From NCBI RefSeq assembly GCF_900142705.1, contig NZ_FRBV01000007.1:61340-125339 (forward strand): 64,000 nucleotides of DNA, read 5' to 3'. Below are positions 27,646-36,374 of this stretch, piece after piece. The DNA comes from Nitrosospira sp. Nsp11. Its GTDB lineage: Bacteria > Pseudomonadota > Gammaproteobacteria > Burkholderiales > Nitrosomonadaceae. Every line of letters begins with the position of its first letter. The stretch's first letter is position 1. The notes below the pieces were generated by a model. It had not been told where the DNA came from. It saw only the letters and a list, made by a program, of their open reading frames with translations, and did no database searches. The position numbers and the translations under genes were made by a program.

Positions 27646-27659
27646 AAAGGAACGCCGTT

Positions 27660-28214
27660 ATGTATAACATGCTCAGAAGGTCCGCTTTGCTGTTGTTATT
27701 CTCGCTGGGGGCGTGCGTGAGCATACCGTCGGGTCCCAGCATAATGGTTCTGCCAGGGTCGGGTAAAACCTTCGATCAGTTTCGAAATGACGACTTCTAC
27801 TGTAAACAATATGCCAGTGAGCAAGTTGGCGGTGTAACGCCGAATCAAGCCTCCGTTTCCAGCGGGGTAGGAAGCGCCGCCGTTGGCACAGGGCTTGGTG
27901 CGGCGGCTGGCGCGGCTTTGGGTGGCGGAACCGGCGCCGCGATTGGCGCGGGTAGCGGCTTGTTGGGCGGGGGGTTGGTGGGAAGCAGCACCGCCAGCGA
28001 ATCAGGATATATTAATCAGCAACGCTACGATATGGGTTATATACAATGCATGTACGCCAAAGGTAATCGCGTCCCGATAGCCGGCCAGATCATGGACAAC
28101 GCTTCCATGAGCAGTCCTCGTCAGAGTATAAGTGCGCCACCCCGCTCAGGCGATTCACGCCGTTCTCCCCCTCCACCGCCTCCGGGTAATCCTCCACCTC
28201 CACCCCTGCAATGA
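27660..28214 (+). CDS. Glycine-zipper outer-membrane lipoprotein with Pro-rich tail
   Basis: 184 residues. The N-terminus is a lipoprotein signal with lipobox LGAC (SALLLLFSLGAC). Residues about 60-115 form a Gly/Ala-rich zipper (VGTGLGAAAGAALGGGTGAA) of the glycine-zipper 2TM type found in outer-membrane lipoproteins. The C-terminus is a Pro-rich tail (SPPPPPPGNPPPPPLQ) that could span or bind peptidoglycan. ATG 27660 has GAAAGG nine bases upstream; ATG 27669 is an alternative. It begins 15 bases after the MITE-like segment. Confidence 0.75.
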   Translation: MYNMLRRSALLLLFSLGACVSIPSGPSIMVLPGSGKTFDQFRNDDFYCKQYASEQVGGVTPNQASVSSGVGSAAVGTGLGAAAGAALGGGTGAAIGAGSGLLGGGLVGSSTASESGYINQQRYDMGYIQCMYAKGNRVPIAGQIMDNASMSSPRQSISAPPRSGDSRRSPPPPPPGNPPPPPLQ

Positions 28215-28254
28215 AGCGCTGGTGGGCTCTGTTGCTAATGGCAGCTATTAGCAG

Positions 28255-28755
28255 TTATTCGTAACGTAAAAAGTCCTCTGCCAGCGAGTCAGCGCCATAG
28301 CGCCTGATCAGCGATTCAATCTCCGAAAGCAAGGTGTCGTCTTCATCGTCCTCCAGGACGCCATCCCCGACCAGCCTGGCCGGCAGGCCCGAGGCGATAG
28401 CTTCTCTTATCGTTTCCAGCGTAGGCGGATTCTCCCGATTCTCATCGTTCATCACAGCGTCAATCACCCGCGAAAGCGGCTCGCTGGCGGTGTTACGGGA
28501 AAAGTCGATAGCGAGTGCATCGCCCCCGAATTCCTCGATCAGTAAGTCGAGTTCGTCAAGCAGCGACGCGTCGATATCAACATGGTGCAGCCGCTCCGCT
28601 TCGTTCAACGACGCGGGCAACAAACCGGCGATAAAGGCGCGCACCGAAGCGAGTGTTGCAGGTTGCTCGGCATCCGGATCGTTGACCTGGCTCTCGATAA
28701 GCGCCGACAGATTGGGGCTGACGTAAGTGGCAATATCAATCGAATTTTGAATCAT
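28255..28755 (-). CDS. Hypothetical acidic protein with two internal repeats
   Basis: 166-residue acidic, helical, probably cytoplasmic protein; no family recognised. It is built from two similar halves. In the first half PATLASVRAFIAGLLPA, then SLLDELDLLIEEFGGDALAI lead to DFSR. In the second PPTLETIREAIASGLPA, then TLLSEIESLIRRYGADSLAE lead to DFLR. Each half is about 65-70 residues and each ends in a (R/E)xGxDxLAxDF motif. This points to an ancient tandem duplication of one helical domain. The start is ATG 28755. Confidence 0.65.
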   Translation of the reverse strand: MIQNSIDIATYVSPNLSALIESQVNDPDAEQPATLASVRAFIAGLLPASLNEAERLHHVDIDASLLDELDLLIEEFGGDALAIDFSRNTASEPLSRVIDAVMNDENRENPPTLETIREAIASGLPARLVGDGVLEDDEDDTLLSEIESLIRRYGADSLAEDFLRYE

Positions 28756-29273
28756 GGCGTTTTTCCCAATACGGAATGCTCGAATGGCTGTGCATGAAGG
28801 CTTGACCTGCTTTAAAAAAAAGTGGAGTTTGGCCGGTATTTACCTTCTCCAACTGCTGCGTCAGACCTTGGTCGTGCAATGGAAGATGTCACGTTGGAAG
28901 ATCTTATGTTCCTCAGTTTAGGTCGCATGACAAAAAAGTCAATGTCCGGCCATGTGCTTTTACACTTGAAGTTGAAGCTGCTGATCGTTTTGCCGCCATC
29001 TCATCCGGAAGTTCATGGCTAAACGGTAGTTCGACGTAAAGGTATATGCTAATGTATTTGTTATCTCGATCCTGCAAAGATTGGCGATTTTTTCGAAAAT
29101 CGCGGTGATGTCGGCATTTTGGCGCAGCATACGAATATTTTTTACGGTTCAACCTCATTGAACATATTGGTAGACTATCGCGGAGAGGAGTTTTCTTGCG
29201 CTTGCTCGATAAATCCGGTACATCGAGGGGCGTATAGCAGGGTCAGTGTCGGCACAGTACGTTTGATTTGCAC

Positions 29274-29302
29274 TTGACAGGTCTTGCGGGTTCTCCTATA
29301 GC
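29274..29302 (+). promoter_or_regulatory. Sigma70-type promoter for uspA
   Basis: TTGACA at 29274-29279 and TATAGC at 29297-29302 are spaced by exactly 17 bases. The predicted start is near 29309, giving a leader of about 170 bases before the UspA ATG at 29481. Confidence 0.65.
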
Positions 29303-29314
29303 TATTAATAGGAG
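29293..29314. promoter_or_regulatory. Inverted repeat overlapping the uspA -10 element
   Basis: CTCCTAT at 29293-29299 is matched by ATAGGAG at 29308-29314 with 8 bases between. The repeat covers the -10 box and the predicted transcription start, the usual place for a repressor site. No regulator is identified. Confidence 0.5.
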
Positions 29315-29480
29315 ATTCGTTTTGAGTAGGGGTAAATACGGCAGATCAAGAATTTACTAAAGGAGGATCAGGTCTTGCCAGCCCAATTTCCAAAGCATTT
29401 GAACACATGTGAATATCGGCATTTACCGGTCCAGAAGCGGTTGCTGAGCGTGCCAAAGAATGATGTTTCCGAGGATAGCA

Positions 29481-29927
29481 ATGTATCGAAATATTCTGGT
29501 TCCAGTTGACGGTAGTACAACCTCCAACCTTGCAATACAGGAAGCCGCCCGGCTTGCCCAACACCAAGAGCAAAGTGTGCACTTGAGGCTGGTGCACGTG
29601 GTGGCCGACATTCATCTTATGGACGCAAACAGCTATATCAATTACGACGAGATGAAAGAAATAGAAACGAGCATTGGCAAAAAAATACTGGCACAAGCAC
29701 AAACGTTGGCGCGGCAAGCAGGCATGGCAGCTGAGGTAAAGCTGCTCGAGGCCGGTGGCGAGCGCATCGCCAGCATCCTCGTGGCGGAAGCCACACGCTG
29801 GCCAGCCGACTTGATCGTCATCGGGACCCACGGCCGCTCCGGCTTCAGCCGCGTTTTGTTTGGCAGCGTTGCCGAAGGGGTAGTGCGCACCGCCCATACA
29901 CCCGTGTTACTGATTCGCGGCGCATAG
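29481..29927 (+). CDS. Universal stress protein, UspA family
   Basis: 148-residue single-domain Usp. It begins [19 protein letters not shown], with the Asp of the nucleotide site. It ends with the ATP-binding motif [20 protein letters not shown] (G-x2-G-x9-G-S), then HTPVLLIR. This places it among the ATP-binding Usps. ATG 29481 follows GAGG. A 106-base gap separates it from the hibernation-factor gene, which may be cotranscribed as a stress pair. Confidence 0.88.
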   Translation: MYRNILVPVDGSTTSNLAIQEAARLAQHQEQSVHLRLVHVVADIHLMDANSYINYDEMKEIETSIGKKILAQAQTLARQAGMAAEVKLLEAGGERIASILVAEATRWPADLIVIGTHGRSGFSRVLFGSVAEGVVRTAHTPVLLIRGA

Positions 29928-30033
29928 ATCAGATCCGGGTAAAATGCTAATATCATCCCAGCTCATTATGACGCCATGCCGTCCCGTTTACTCTGGGGGG
30001 CTGCACAATATGAATCATCGAGAGGACATAGCC

Positions 30034-30600
30034 ATGAAATTCCAACTACAAATCACGACACGCGATGTTCCCCATTCTGAAGCGCTGGAAAGCCATATCC
30101 GGCAAAAAGCGGAAAAGCTCGAGACGTTTTATTCGAATATCATTTCATGCCGCGTAGTAATCGAGGTTCCGCACAAACACAAACATCAAGGCCGCGCGTT
30201 CGATGTGCGTCTCGATATTACCGTGCCGGGCAAAGAGCTTGTGGTGACGCGAGAGGCAGATGAGGATGTGTATATTGCGCTGCGGGATGCATTTGGCGCC
30301 GCTAAACGCCAGCTTGAAGACTACGGCCGCCGCCAGCGGGGAGACATCAAGGCGCACGCGCCTGTGCTGCGCGGCAAAGTAGTGCGTCTGATAGCAGAGG
30401 AAGATTATGGTTTCATCGAGACGCCCGACGGGCAGGAACTATACTTTCATCGCGAAAACCTCGCTAACGTCAATTTTGATCAACTGGCGGCAGGCAGTGA
30501 GGTGCAGTTCCTGGAGGATATCGGCAGTGAGGGCTTTCAGGCGAAACGGGTGAGCACGGGTAAGCGCCATGCCGAAGAAGGCGAGGAAGAGGAAGAGTAA
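30034..30600 (+). CDS. HPF/RaiA-type ribosome hibernation factor fused to a cold-shock domain
   Basis: 188 residues. Residues 1-105 are the HPF/RaiA beta-alpha-beta-beta-beta-alpha domain (MKFQLQITTRDVPHSEALES; ITVPGKELVVTREADEDVY) that binds the 30S A/P sites. Residues about 115-178 are a cold-shock OB fold (RGKVVRLIAEEDYGFIETPD, then ELYFHRENL) with the RNP1-like GFIE and RNP2-like FHREN. The tail is acidic (EEGEEEEE). ATG 30034 is chosen for its AGAGGA site and family N-terminus. The fusion suggests coupling of ribosome hibernation to RNA binding. It follows uspA. Confidence 0.85.
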   Translation: MKFQLQITTRDVPHSEALESHIRQKAEKLETFYSNIISCRVVIEVPHKHKHQGRAFDVRLDITVPGKELVVTREADEDVYIALRDAFGAAKRQLEDYGRRQRGDIKAHAPVLRGKVVRLIAEEDYGFIETPDGQELYFHRENLANVNFDQLAAGSEVQFLEDIGSEGFQAKRVSTGKRHAEEGEEEEE

Positions 30601-30683
30601 GAAATGACCGGCAAACTGTAAATCATGAATAACAATAGGGAATCCGGCCGCTTGCAGAATTATTCGAAAAGGTAAGGCGCTGA

Positions 30684-30707
30684 CTTGAAAATGAGCTTGA
30701 AAATGAG
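30684..30707. repeat. 12-bp perfect tandem duplication upstream of pncA
   Basis: CTTGAAAATGAG occurs twice back to back (30684-30695 and 30696-30707), 31 bases before the pncA start codon. It may be a simple slippage duplication. Confidence 0.7.
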
Positions 30708-30737
30708 CCGTTATCTGCGCGGACCGGGGTAGGGCGC

Positions 30738-31322
30738 GTGAAAGCCAAACTGGCTGCTGGAGACGCGCTGATTTTCGTGGACGTGCAGAACGATTTTCTT
30801 CCTGGCGGCAGCCTCGCCGTGCCTGCCGGGAACGAAATCATTCCGATACTCAATCGTTACATAGCGCTTTTTCATGCATATGGACTGGCTATTTTCGCCA
30901 CCCGCGATTGGCATCCGCCGGACCACTGCTCCTTTATCGAACAGGGAGGGCGGTGGCCGCCTCACTGCATCGAAGCAAGCCCAGGCGCGGCATTTCCCGC
31001 CAGCCTTGAATTCCCCTGCGATATACACATCATTTCGAAGGCGACTACCAGAGAAAAGGACGCGTATTCAGGCTTTGCCGATACCCCCCTCAATGCTTTA
31101 CTGAGGTCGTCCGGCATCGGGCGCGTATTTATCGGGGGGCTCGCTACGGAGTATTGTGTGCTCAATACCGTAAAAGATGCCCTGCAGCTTGGCTATGCGA
31201 CCTTCATCCTCACGGACGCAGTTCGTGCGATCAATTCAAGCTCGGATGACGGCCAGCATGCGCTTGAAGAAATGGAGCATCTTGGCGCTGTTCCCATCCA
31301 TTTTGAAGCGATTTCGGCGTGA
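30738..31322 (+). CDS. pncA: Nicotinamidase
   Basis: 194-residue cysteine hydrolase that deamidates nicotinamide to nicotinate in NAD salvage. The catalytic Asp is in DVQNDFLPGGSLAVP, metal/substrate residues in RDWHPPDHCSF, the catalytic Lys region in IISKATTREKDAYS, and the nucleophile Cys in GLATEYCVLNT. Start is GTG 30738; no ATG fits. The stop overlaps the next gene's GTG (GTGA), so pncA and pncB are coupled and encode consecutive steps. Confidence 0.92.
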   Translation: MKAKLAAGDALIFVDVQNDFLPGGSLAVPAGNEIIPILNRYIALFHAYGLAIFATRDWHPPDHCSFIEQGGRWPPHCIEASPGAAFPASLEFPCDIHIISKATTREKDAYSGFADTPLNALLRSSGIGRVFIGGLATEYCVLNTVKDALQLGYATFILTDAVRAINSSSDDGQHALEEMEHLGAVPIHFEAISA

Positions 31323-32695
31323 ATCCCCTTTCCAGTCCTCTTTTGACTGACCATTATCAGCTTATGATGTTGCAGAGCTACCTCGAGCAGCACATGGAGG
31401 AAACCGCGGTATTTGAGCTCTTCGTACGCAAGCTCCCCCCGGGGCGGAATTTCCTGGTTGCGGCCGGGCTGGAACAGGCGCTTTATTTTCTCGAAAACAT
31501 AAGATTCTCGCCGGAAGAGCTGGCCTGGCTTGCTCCACGTTTTGCACCTTCTCTTATCGCCTACCTCGAGCAATTTCGTTTTAACGGCGATGTTCACGCC
31601 ATGCCGGAAGGAAGCCTTTTTTTTCCGGATGAGCCTATCCTCCGGATTACCGCTACGCTGCCGCAAGCTCAGTTGGTCGAATCGCGCATCATGAATCTGA
31701 TGCATTTCGAAACGTTGATCGCCTCCAAGGCAGCCCGCTCCGTGCTGGTTGCGCCGGACAAGTTGCTGGTGGATTTTGGCATGCGCCGTGCACACGGGGC
31801 GGAGGCGGCGCTGCTCGCCGCGCGGGCGAGCTATCTGGCAGGATTTTCCGGTACTGCCACGGTGTTAGCCGGGGCAGTGTATGGAATCCCGCTGTTTGGT
31901 ACCCAGGCTCATTCCTACATTCAGGCACATGAGGACGAAGCAACCGCTTTCGAGCAATTTGCACGTTGCCATCCGGACAACGTGATTCTGTTGATCGATA
32001 CCTATGACACGGAGGCCGCCGCAGCCAAGGTGGTTGCCCTGGCCCGCAAACTTCGAGCGTGTGGTATCCATGTCAAGGGTGTGCGGCTCGATAGCGGCGA
32101 TCTTGCGGTCCATGCCCGGCAGGTGCGTGAAATACTGAACGAGGGCGGATTGGAAGAGGCGACCATTTTTGCCAGCGGAAATCTGGATGAATACCGGTTG
32201 CGCGCGCTGTTGTCTTCCGATACATCGCCCGGTGCGCCAATAGATGGTTTTGGTATAGGGACTGCGCTCGATGTGTCCAACGATGCGCCTTCGCTGGACT
32301 GCGCGTACAAGCTCCAGGAATATGCCGGTAAGGCGCGGCGCAAGCGCTCGGAAGGGAAGGCCACCTGGCCGGGCCGAAAGCAGGTTTATCGTAGATATAA
32401 TAGCGCTGACGGCTCCATGGCGGGCGATATTGTCGCGCTGGCGGAAAATGATTCTCATGACGGAGAGCCGCTTATCATGCCCGTAATGCAGGCCGGCAGG
32501 CGTATTAACGAAAGTACCCCGCTGGATGAGATACGCCGGCGGACAATGGAGAACTATGCCCGCCTTCCGAAGCCAATGACGACTCTTGAGGTGGTTTCGG
32601 CTTACCCGGTGGAAATTTCCGTCTCGCTGCAAGCATTAGCGAGGCGGCTGGATAAGACTTCAGGCGGATCTGCCTGTGAAGGCCAGGCGTCATGA
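31319..32695 (+). CDS. pncB: Nicotinate phosphoribosyltransferase
   Basis: 458-residue enzyme making nicotinate mononucleotide from nicotinate and PRPP, using the product of the upstream PncA. Family features are the N-terminal LLTDHYQLMMLQSYLE, the FELFVRKLPPGRNFLVAAGL stretch, the phosphorylatable His region FGTQAHSYIQAHEDE, GVRLDSGDLAVHARQVR, and FGIGTALDVSND. Start GTG 31319 overlaps the pncA stop. The 3' end overlaps the convergent kinase-like gene by six bases. Confidence 0.92.
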   Translation: MNPLSSPLLTDHYQLMMLQSYLEQHMEETAVFELFVRKLPPGRNFLVAAGLEQALYFLENIRFSPEELAWLAPRFAPSLIAYLEQFRFNGDVHAMPEGSLFFPDEPILRITATLPQAQLVESRIMNLMHFETLIASKAARSVLVAPDKLLVDFGMRRAHGAEAALLAARASYLAGFSGTATVLAGAVYGIPLFGTQAHSYIQAHEDEATAFEQFARCHPDNVILLIDTYDTEAAAAKVVALARKLRACGIHVKGVRLDSGDLAVHARQVREILNEGGLEEATIFASGNLDEYRLRALLSSDTSPGAPIDGFGIGTALDVSNDAPSLDCAYKLQEYAGKARRKRSEGKATWPGRKQVYRRYNSADGSMAGDIVALAENDSHDGEPLIMPVMQAGRRINESTPLDEIRRRTMENYARLPKPMTTLEVVSAYPVEISVSLQALARRLDKTSGGSACEGQAS

Positions 32696-34351
32696 TCTGA
32701 CGAGTTCAGGCGCTACGCCCTGCGGGTGAGCTTTTAGCAATCGGGCCAATTTTTTCCATGCCTCCGACTCGGTTGCAGAACTATCGCCCTCATTGAAAAA
32801 CTCTACCGCATGGAGCCGCTCCTGCGGCGATAGCACTTCCTGTTTTTCCTGCAATGATTCCAACACGGCGAGATTCGCTTCGGAGGCATCGTTTGAGTCG
32901 CTCTGCCGCTGAGTGATGCGCGCGCGCAAGGTGGCTTCGTCGGCCTGCAAAGACGCGATGGCAAACGGAGCCCCAAGCTCATGTGCGAGCTGGCGAAAAT
33001 GCTCACGCTCATGTTGTTTGAGGAAGGCCGCGTCCACGACTACCGAAGCACCTTCAGTAAGCAGTTCCCGTACCAGTTCTTGGAGGCGTGCATAGGTGCG
33101 CCGTGTCGCGTCCGCGCCGTATATGTCGCCTGTATGCGAGCGGCTGTCCGCCAGCGGCGGCAATCCGAATAAACGCTTGCGCTCCACATCGGAGCGGATG
33201 CGTATTGCCTGGAACCGTTCGAGTGCTTCCTGTGCAAAGGTCGTCTTGCCCGACCCCGGCAAGCCATGGGTGATGATGAGTGCAGGGCAGCGCTTGGCGA
33301 GGCGCTTCGCAGCCAGAGCAAGAAAACTGCGACAGCTTGCTGATGCCTTCACTCTGGCGCTTTGGGACAGGCTTGCCTGCCCGGCGCGGATGGCATTGAC
33401 CATAGCGCGCACTGCGGCACGGTAGTAGATATAGTAACGCAGCACGGATACGCCGCTATAATCCCCGGTGGCTTCCAGATAGGCATTCAAGAAACGGTAG
33501 GCTAGATCAGGCCGCTGGCAGTGCAACAAGTCCATCATGGTAAAGGCGACTTCACTCATCACATCGATCCAGCGCAGTGCCGGATCGAATTCGATGCCGT
33601 CGAAGGGAATGGGCTGTTGATCGATAAGTGCGATATTGCCGAGGTGCAGATCGCCATGACATTCGCGAATAAAGCCTTGTGCATGGCGCTGCTCGAATCG
33701 ATCCATACATCTGGCATATTCAGCCTCGCCCGCCCGGCGCAAAGCGATCAAGCCAGCCTCGTCCTTGCTACCTTTCAGCAAAGCTTGTAATTGCTCGAAA
33801 ATTTTCGATACCGTCGAATATATGACAGCGGCCGAACCGAATTCCGATCCCGCTTCGGCCGCAGGCAGGCCACTGTGAAAATGCGCGATTGTTGCGGCGA
33901 GACTATCCATGTCGCGTGGCAAGATTTTGCCACGCGACACCAGTTGATCCAATTGTTTGGAGGAAGCAAAGCGCCGCATCCGCACAGCATATTCTAAAGC
34001 TGGCAGCGCATTGAACTCAGGCGTTTTCGGCGTTCCTCCGATGGGGACAACATCGAGATATAGCTGCGGCGCGAGACGGCGGTTAAGTCGAATTTCTTCT
34101 TCACAGTAATAGCGGCGTAAGGCCAGGCTGGTAAAATTCACAAAACCCAGGTCGACTGGTTTTTTTATCTTATAGGCATATCTTCCCGCCAACAGCACCC
34201 ACGAAATGTGAGTCTCGGTCAGTCGAACAGTCTTCGCGGCATGAGGATAACGGCGGGGGTCCAGCAAGGCGTTGACCAGGTTGCTTTGGACACGCTCATT
34301 GGTGGACAAAGCCTTGGAGGGCGGTTGCGGTTGTTTGAACGTATCGGTCAT
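32690..34351 (-). CDS. Aminoglycoside-phosphotransferase-like kinase fused to an AAA P-loop kinase domain
   Basis: 553-residue two-domain protein. The N-terminal part (about 30-340) is an APH/protein-kinase-like fold with Lys site YAYKIKKPVDLGF, catalytic loop ECHGDLHLGNIALID and metal motif PFDGIEFDP. The C-terminal part (about 360-530) is an AAA_33-type P-loop domain with Walker A HGLPGSGKTTFAQEA and a TGDIYGADATRRTY segment. This architecture is widespread in proteobacteria and annotated as bifunctional, but its substrate is not known. Despite the name there is no evidence for antibiotic resistance. It ends tail to tail with pncB. Confidence 0.82.
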   Translation of the reverse strand: MTDTFKQPQPPSKALSTNERVQSNLVNALLDPRRYPHAAKTVRLTETHISWVLLAGRYAYKIKKPVDLGFVNFTSLALRRYYCEEEIRLNRRLAPQLYLDVVPIGGTPKTPEFNALPALEYAVRMRRFASSKQLDQLVSRGKILPRDMDSLAATIAHFHSGLPAAEAGSEFGSAAVIYSTVSKIFEQLQALLKGSKDEAGLIALRRAGEAEYARCMDRFEQRHAQGFIRECHGDLHLGNIALIDQQPIPFDGIEFDPALRWIDVMSEVAFTMMDLLHCQRPDLAYRFLNAYLEATGDYSGVSVLRYYIYYRAAVRAMVNAIRAGQASLSQSARVKASASCRSFLALAAKRLAKRCPALIITHGLPGSGKTTFAQEALERFQAIRIRSDVERKRLFGLPPLADSRSHTGDIYGADATRRTYARLQELVRELLTEGASVVVDAAFLKQHEREHFRQLAHELGAPFAIASLQADEATLRARITQRQSDSNDASEANLAVLESLQEKQEVLSPQERLHAVEFFNEGDSSATESEAWKKLARLLKAHPQGVAPELVRS

Positions 34352-34404
34352 GATGCCATTTTCGGCTAAAAAAGAAACCAGACGATCCAGGCTATGCCAA
34401 GAGC

Positions 34405-35373
34405 CTATGCAGGGCTTGATCCCTTGAACTGCTCCGCGAAAATCACGAGAAATCGATCAAGTGCGTCTGTTGGCAGACGGTTGATGCCTGCCGCTGCCTT
34501 ACGCCCCCCCCCTGTCTCAAACTTCATGCAAAGCGTGTCCGCGCCCTCTGGTTTTGCTATCGGCGCACGCACACTGACCGAATAATCCCCGCAGCGGGTT
34601 GGTGTAATTACCGCATGCGCGCGAGACGGGTCATCGTTGGCCAGTCTGTTTGCAAAGACGCCTGCCACGCGTCTTGCCCAAGGTGCATCGGGCAACAAAT
34701 AAGCAGCGTAGCGGGCACCCTCCGACAATGGAAGCAACGTGCCTATCATGCCCATATCATTGCGAAATCCCGCGGCGAGCAGATTGAAGGCAGCTGACCC
34801 GTCAATAAAATCGAATGGATCAGGATACGGTTTCATTTCTTCATAAAGTTTGACCGGATGAAAATGCAAGTCATCCAGGCTATCGCCGTAGCCATTGTAA
34901 TTCAGATATTTTCCCAGGCGTGCCAGCTGTTCTATTTGTGATTCGGCAAGTCCTGCCGACCTCGCAAGCACGAGCGCGCTTTGCCTGAGATTATCGCCAA
35001 AGGCGGCGACGACAGCCCAAAGGCGGTAACGCCCTTCCAGGGATCGATCGACTAGAATACTGGTGCATACATCCGCGGATACATCAATATGGGAAACCAG
35101 ATTGATGTGGCGTGGTATTTCGCCGGCATAGTGATGATCGAAATACTCGACATGCACCGCCGCTTCCAATAACTGCATGAGCCGCGCACGGTTGCTATCC
35201 AGCGAAATGTCGAGTACGGTTACCTGGTCGCCGGCAACGGCCTGCACCCTGTCAAGCAGCTTGATATCGCGCTTGACTCCTGTTATCAATTCCGCTTTTA
35301 CAGGATTCGCCAGCCGAAGCTGATGCAGTGCGCATAATCCGTCGGCGTCGCCATTGAATACATCGTAGTTCAT
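34405..35373 (-). CDS. DHH-family phosphoesterase-like protein
   Basis: 322-residue cytosolic protein. The N-terminal DHH domain shows DVFNGDADGLCALHQL (metal Asp pair), TVLDISLDSNRARLM and the name motif VEYFDHHYAGEIP. The C-terminal DHHA1 domain ends with the GGGRKAAAGINRLP motif used in substrate binding. Such proteins hydrolyse phosphodiesters such as nanoRNA or cyclic dinucleotides, but this short form could act on another substrate. It is 53 bases upstream of the kinase-fusion gene on the same strand and may be cotranscribed. Confidence 0.82.
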   Translation of the reverse strand: MNYDVFNGDADGLCALHQLRLANPVKAELITGVKRDIKLLDRVQAVAGDQVTVLDISLDSNRARLMQLLEAAVHVEYFDHHYAGEIPRHINLVSHIDVSADVCTSILVDRSLEGRYRLWAVVAAFGDNLRQSALVLARSAGLAESQIEQLARLGKYLNYNGYGDSLDDLHFHPVKLYEEMKPYPDPFDFIDGSAAFNLLAAGFRNDMGMIGTLLPLSEGARYAAYLLPDAPWARRVAGVFANRLANDDPSRAHAVITPTRCGDYSVSVRAPIAKPEGADTLCMKFETGGGRKAAAGINRLPTDALDRFLVIFAEQFKGSSPA

Positions 35374-35476
35374 ATCATTTCTCGGAATGTGGGCGCTTTT
35401 TGATTTATCGATAGTACTCTCAGCTACACTCCTGACAGCGTGAAATTTTGATTAACCGTTCAGACGATCATTCACC

Positions 35477-36268
35477 ATGAAAAATATCATATTAACCGCT
35501 ATATTGTTATTCATGACTTCAATAGCGCAGGCTGAAGTGCAGGGTAAGGAGGTGACTTACAGTGCCAATGGCACGTTATTGAAGGGTTACATTGCTTACG
35601 ACGACGCGATTCAGGGCAAGCGTCCCGGCGTGTTGGTAGTGCATGAATGGTGGGGGCTGGACAATTACGCGCGCAAGCGGGCGCGAATGCTGGCGCAATC
35701 AGGCTATACCGCGCTGGCGCTGGATATGTATGGCGAGGGCAAGCAGGCTCATCATCCGGATGACGCTGGCAAGTTCGCGGGTGAATTGGCGAAGAATCTG
35801 CCGCTGGCAAAAACACGTTTTGAAGCTGCAATGGAATACCTGCGGCAACAAAAAAACGTGGATGCGAAAAATATCGCCGCGCTGGGCTACTGTTTCGGCG
35901 GGAGCGTGGTGTTGCAGATGGCTCGCCTGGGCGAGGATTTGAAAGGCGTGGTCAGCTTCCATGGCAATCTGGCGACAGCGCATCCCGCGCAACCGGGTGA
36001 AGTCAAGGCACGGATCATTTCTTTTACCGGTACCGACGATCCCATGATTCCGGCGGAGCAAGTGGCGGCCTTCAGGCAGGAAATGGAAAAAGCGGGGGCA
36101 GATTACAAGGTGGTGACTTTCGCCGGCGCCAAGCACAGTTTCACCAACCCTGCTGCTGACGAGTACGGGCGCAAGTTCAACCTTCCGCTTGCTTATGATG
36201 CAAAGGCGGACAAGGCATCGTGGAGCGAAACTGAAAATTTTCTTGCCGGCATCTTCAAGCAGGAATGA
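35477..36268 (+). CDS. Exported dienelactone hydrolase family protein
   Basis: 263-residue alpha/beta hydrolase. It has a signal peptide (KNIILTAILLFMTSIAQA). The DLH core shows VLVVHEWWGLDNYARKRARM, the nucleophile elbow LGYCFGGSV (Cys in GYCFGG), the Asp in FTGTDDPMIP and the His in GAKHSFTNP. That completes a Cys-Asp-His triad. It is divergent from the DHH gene. Substrate is unknown; periplasmic location is inferred from the signal peptide. Confidence 0.85.
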   Translation: MKNIILTAILLFMTSIAQAEVQGKEVTYSANGTLLKGYIAYDDAIQGKRPGVLVVHEWWGLDNYARKRARMLAQSGYTALALDMYGEGKQAHHPDDAGKFAGELAKNLPLAKTRFEAAMEYLRQQKNVDAKNIAALGYCFGGSVVLQMARLGEDLKGVVSFHGNLATAHPAQPGEVKARIISFTGTDDPMIPAEQVAAFRQEMEKAGADYKVVTFAGAKHSFTNPAADEYGRKFNLPLAYDAKADKASWSETENFLAGIFKQE

Positions 36269-36374
36269 TATTCGACAGGGCGTGGCACGCGACTTTATCG
36301 CGAAATGCGAGGGTAAGTCGAGGCGGAGTTCACCGCACGATGCTGGGTGCGGCAACGGGTTCTCCAGTTCAGTT

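Larger units (their letters stand above)
28756..29480. other. Intergenic region, mostly empty, with the uspA promoter at its end
   Basis: 725 bases between the divergent hypothetical gene and uspA. I support no gene here; short frames at 28822-29022 and 28913-29158 lack family features. The only clear signals are the promoter and operator-like repeat at 29274-29314. Confidence 0.5.

Noticed and set aside
27299..27720. Several 60-115-codon frames on both strands inside the MITE-like segment
   Set aside because: Many overlapping frames on both strands come from GC-rich, stop-poor DNA; none has an RBS or domain.
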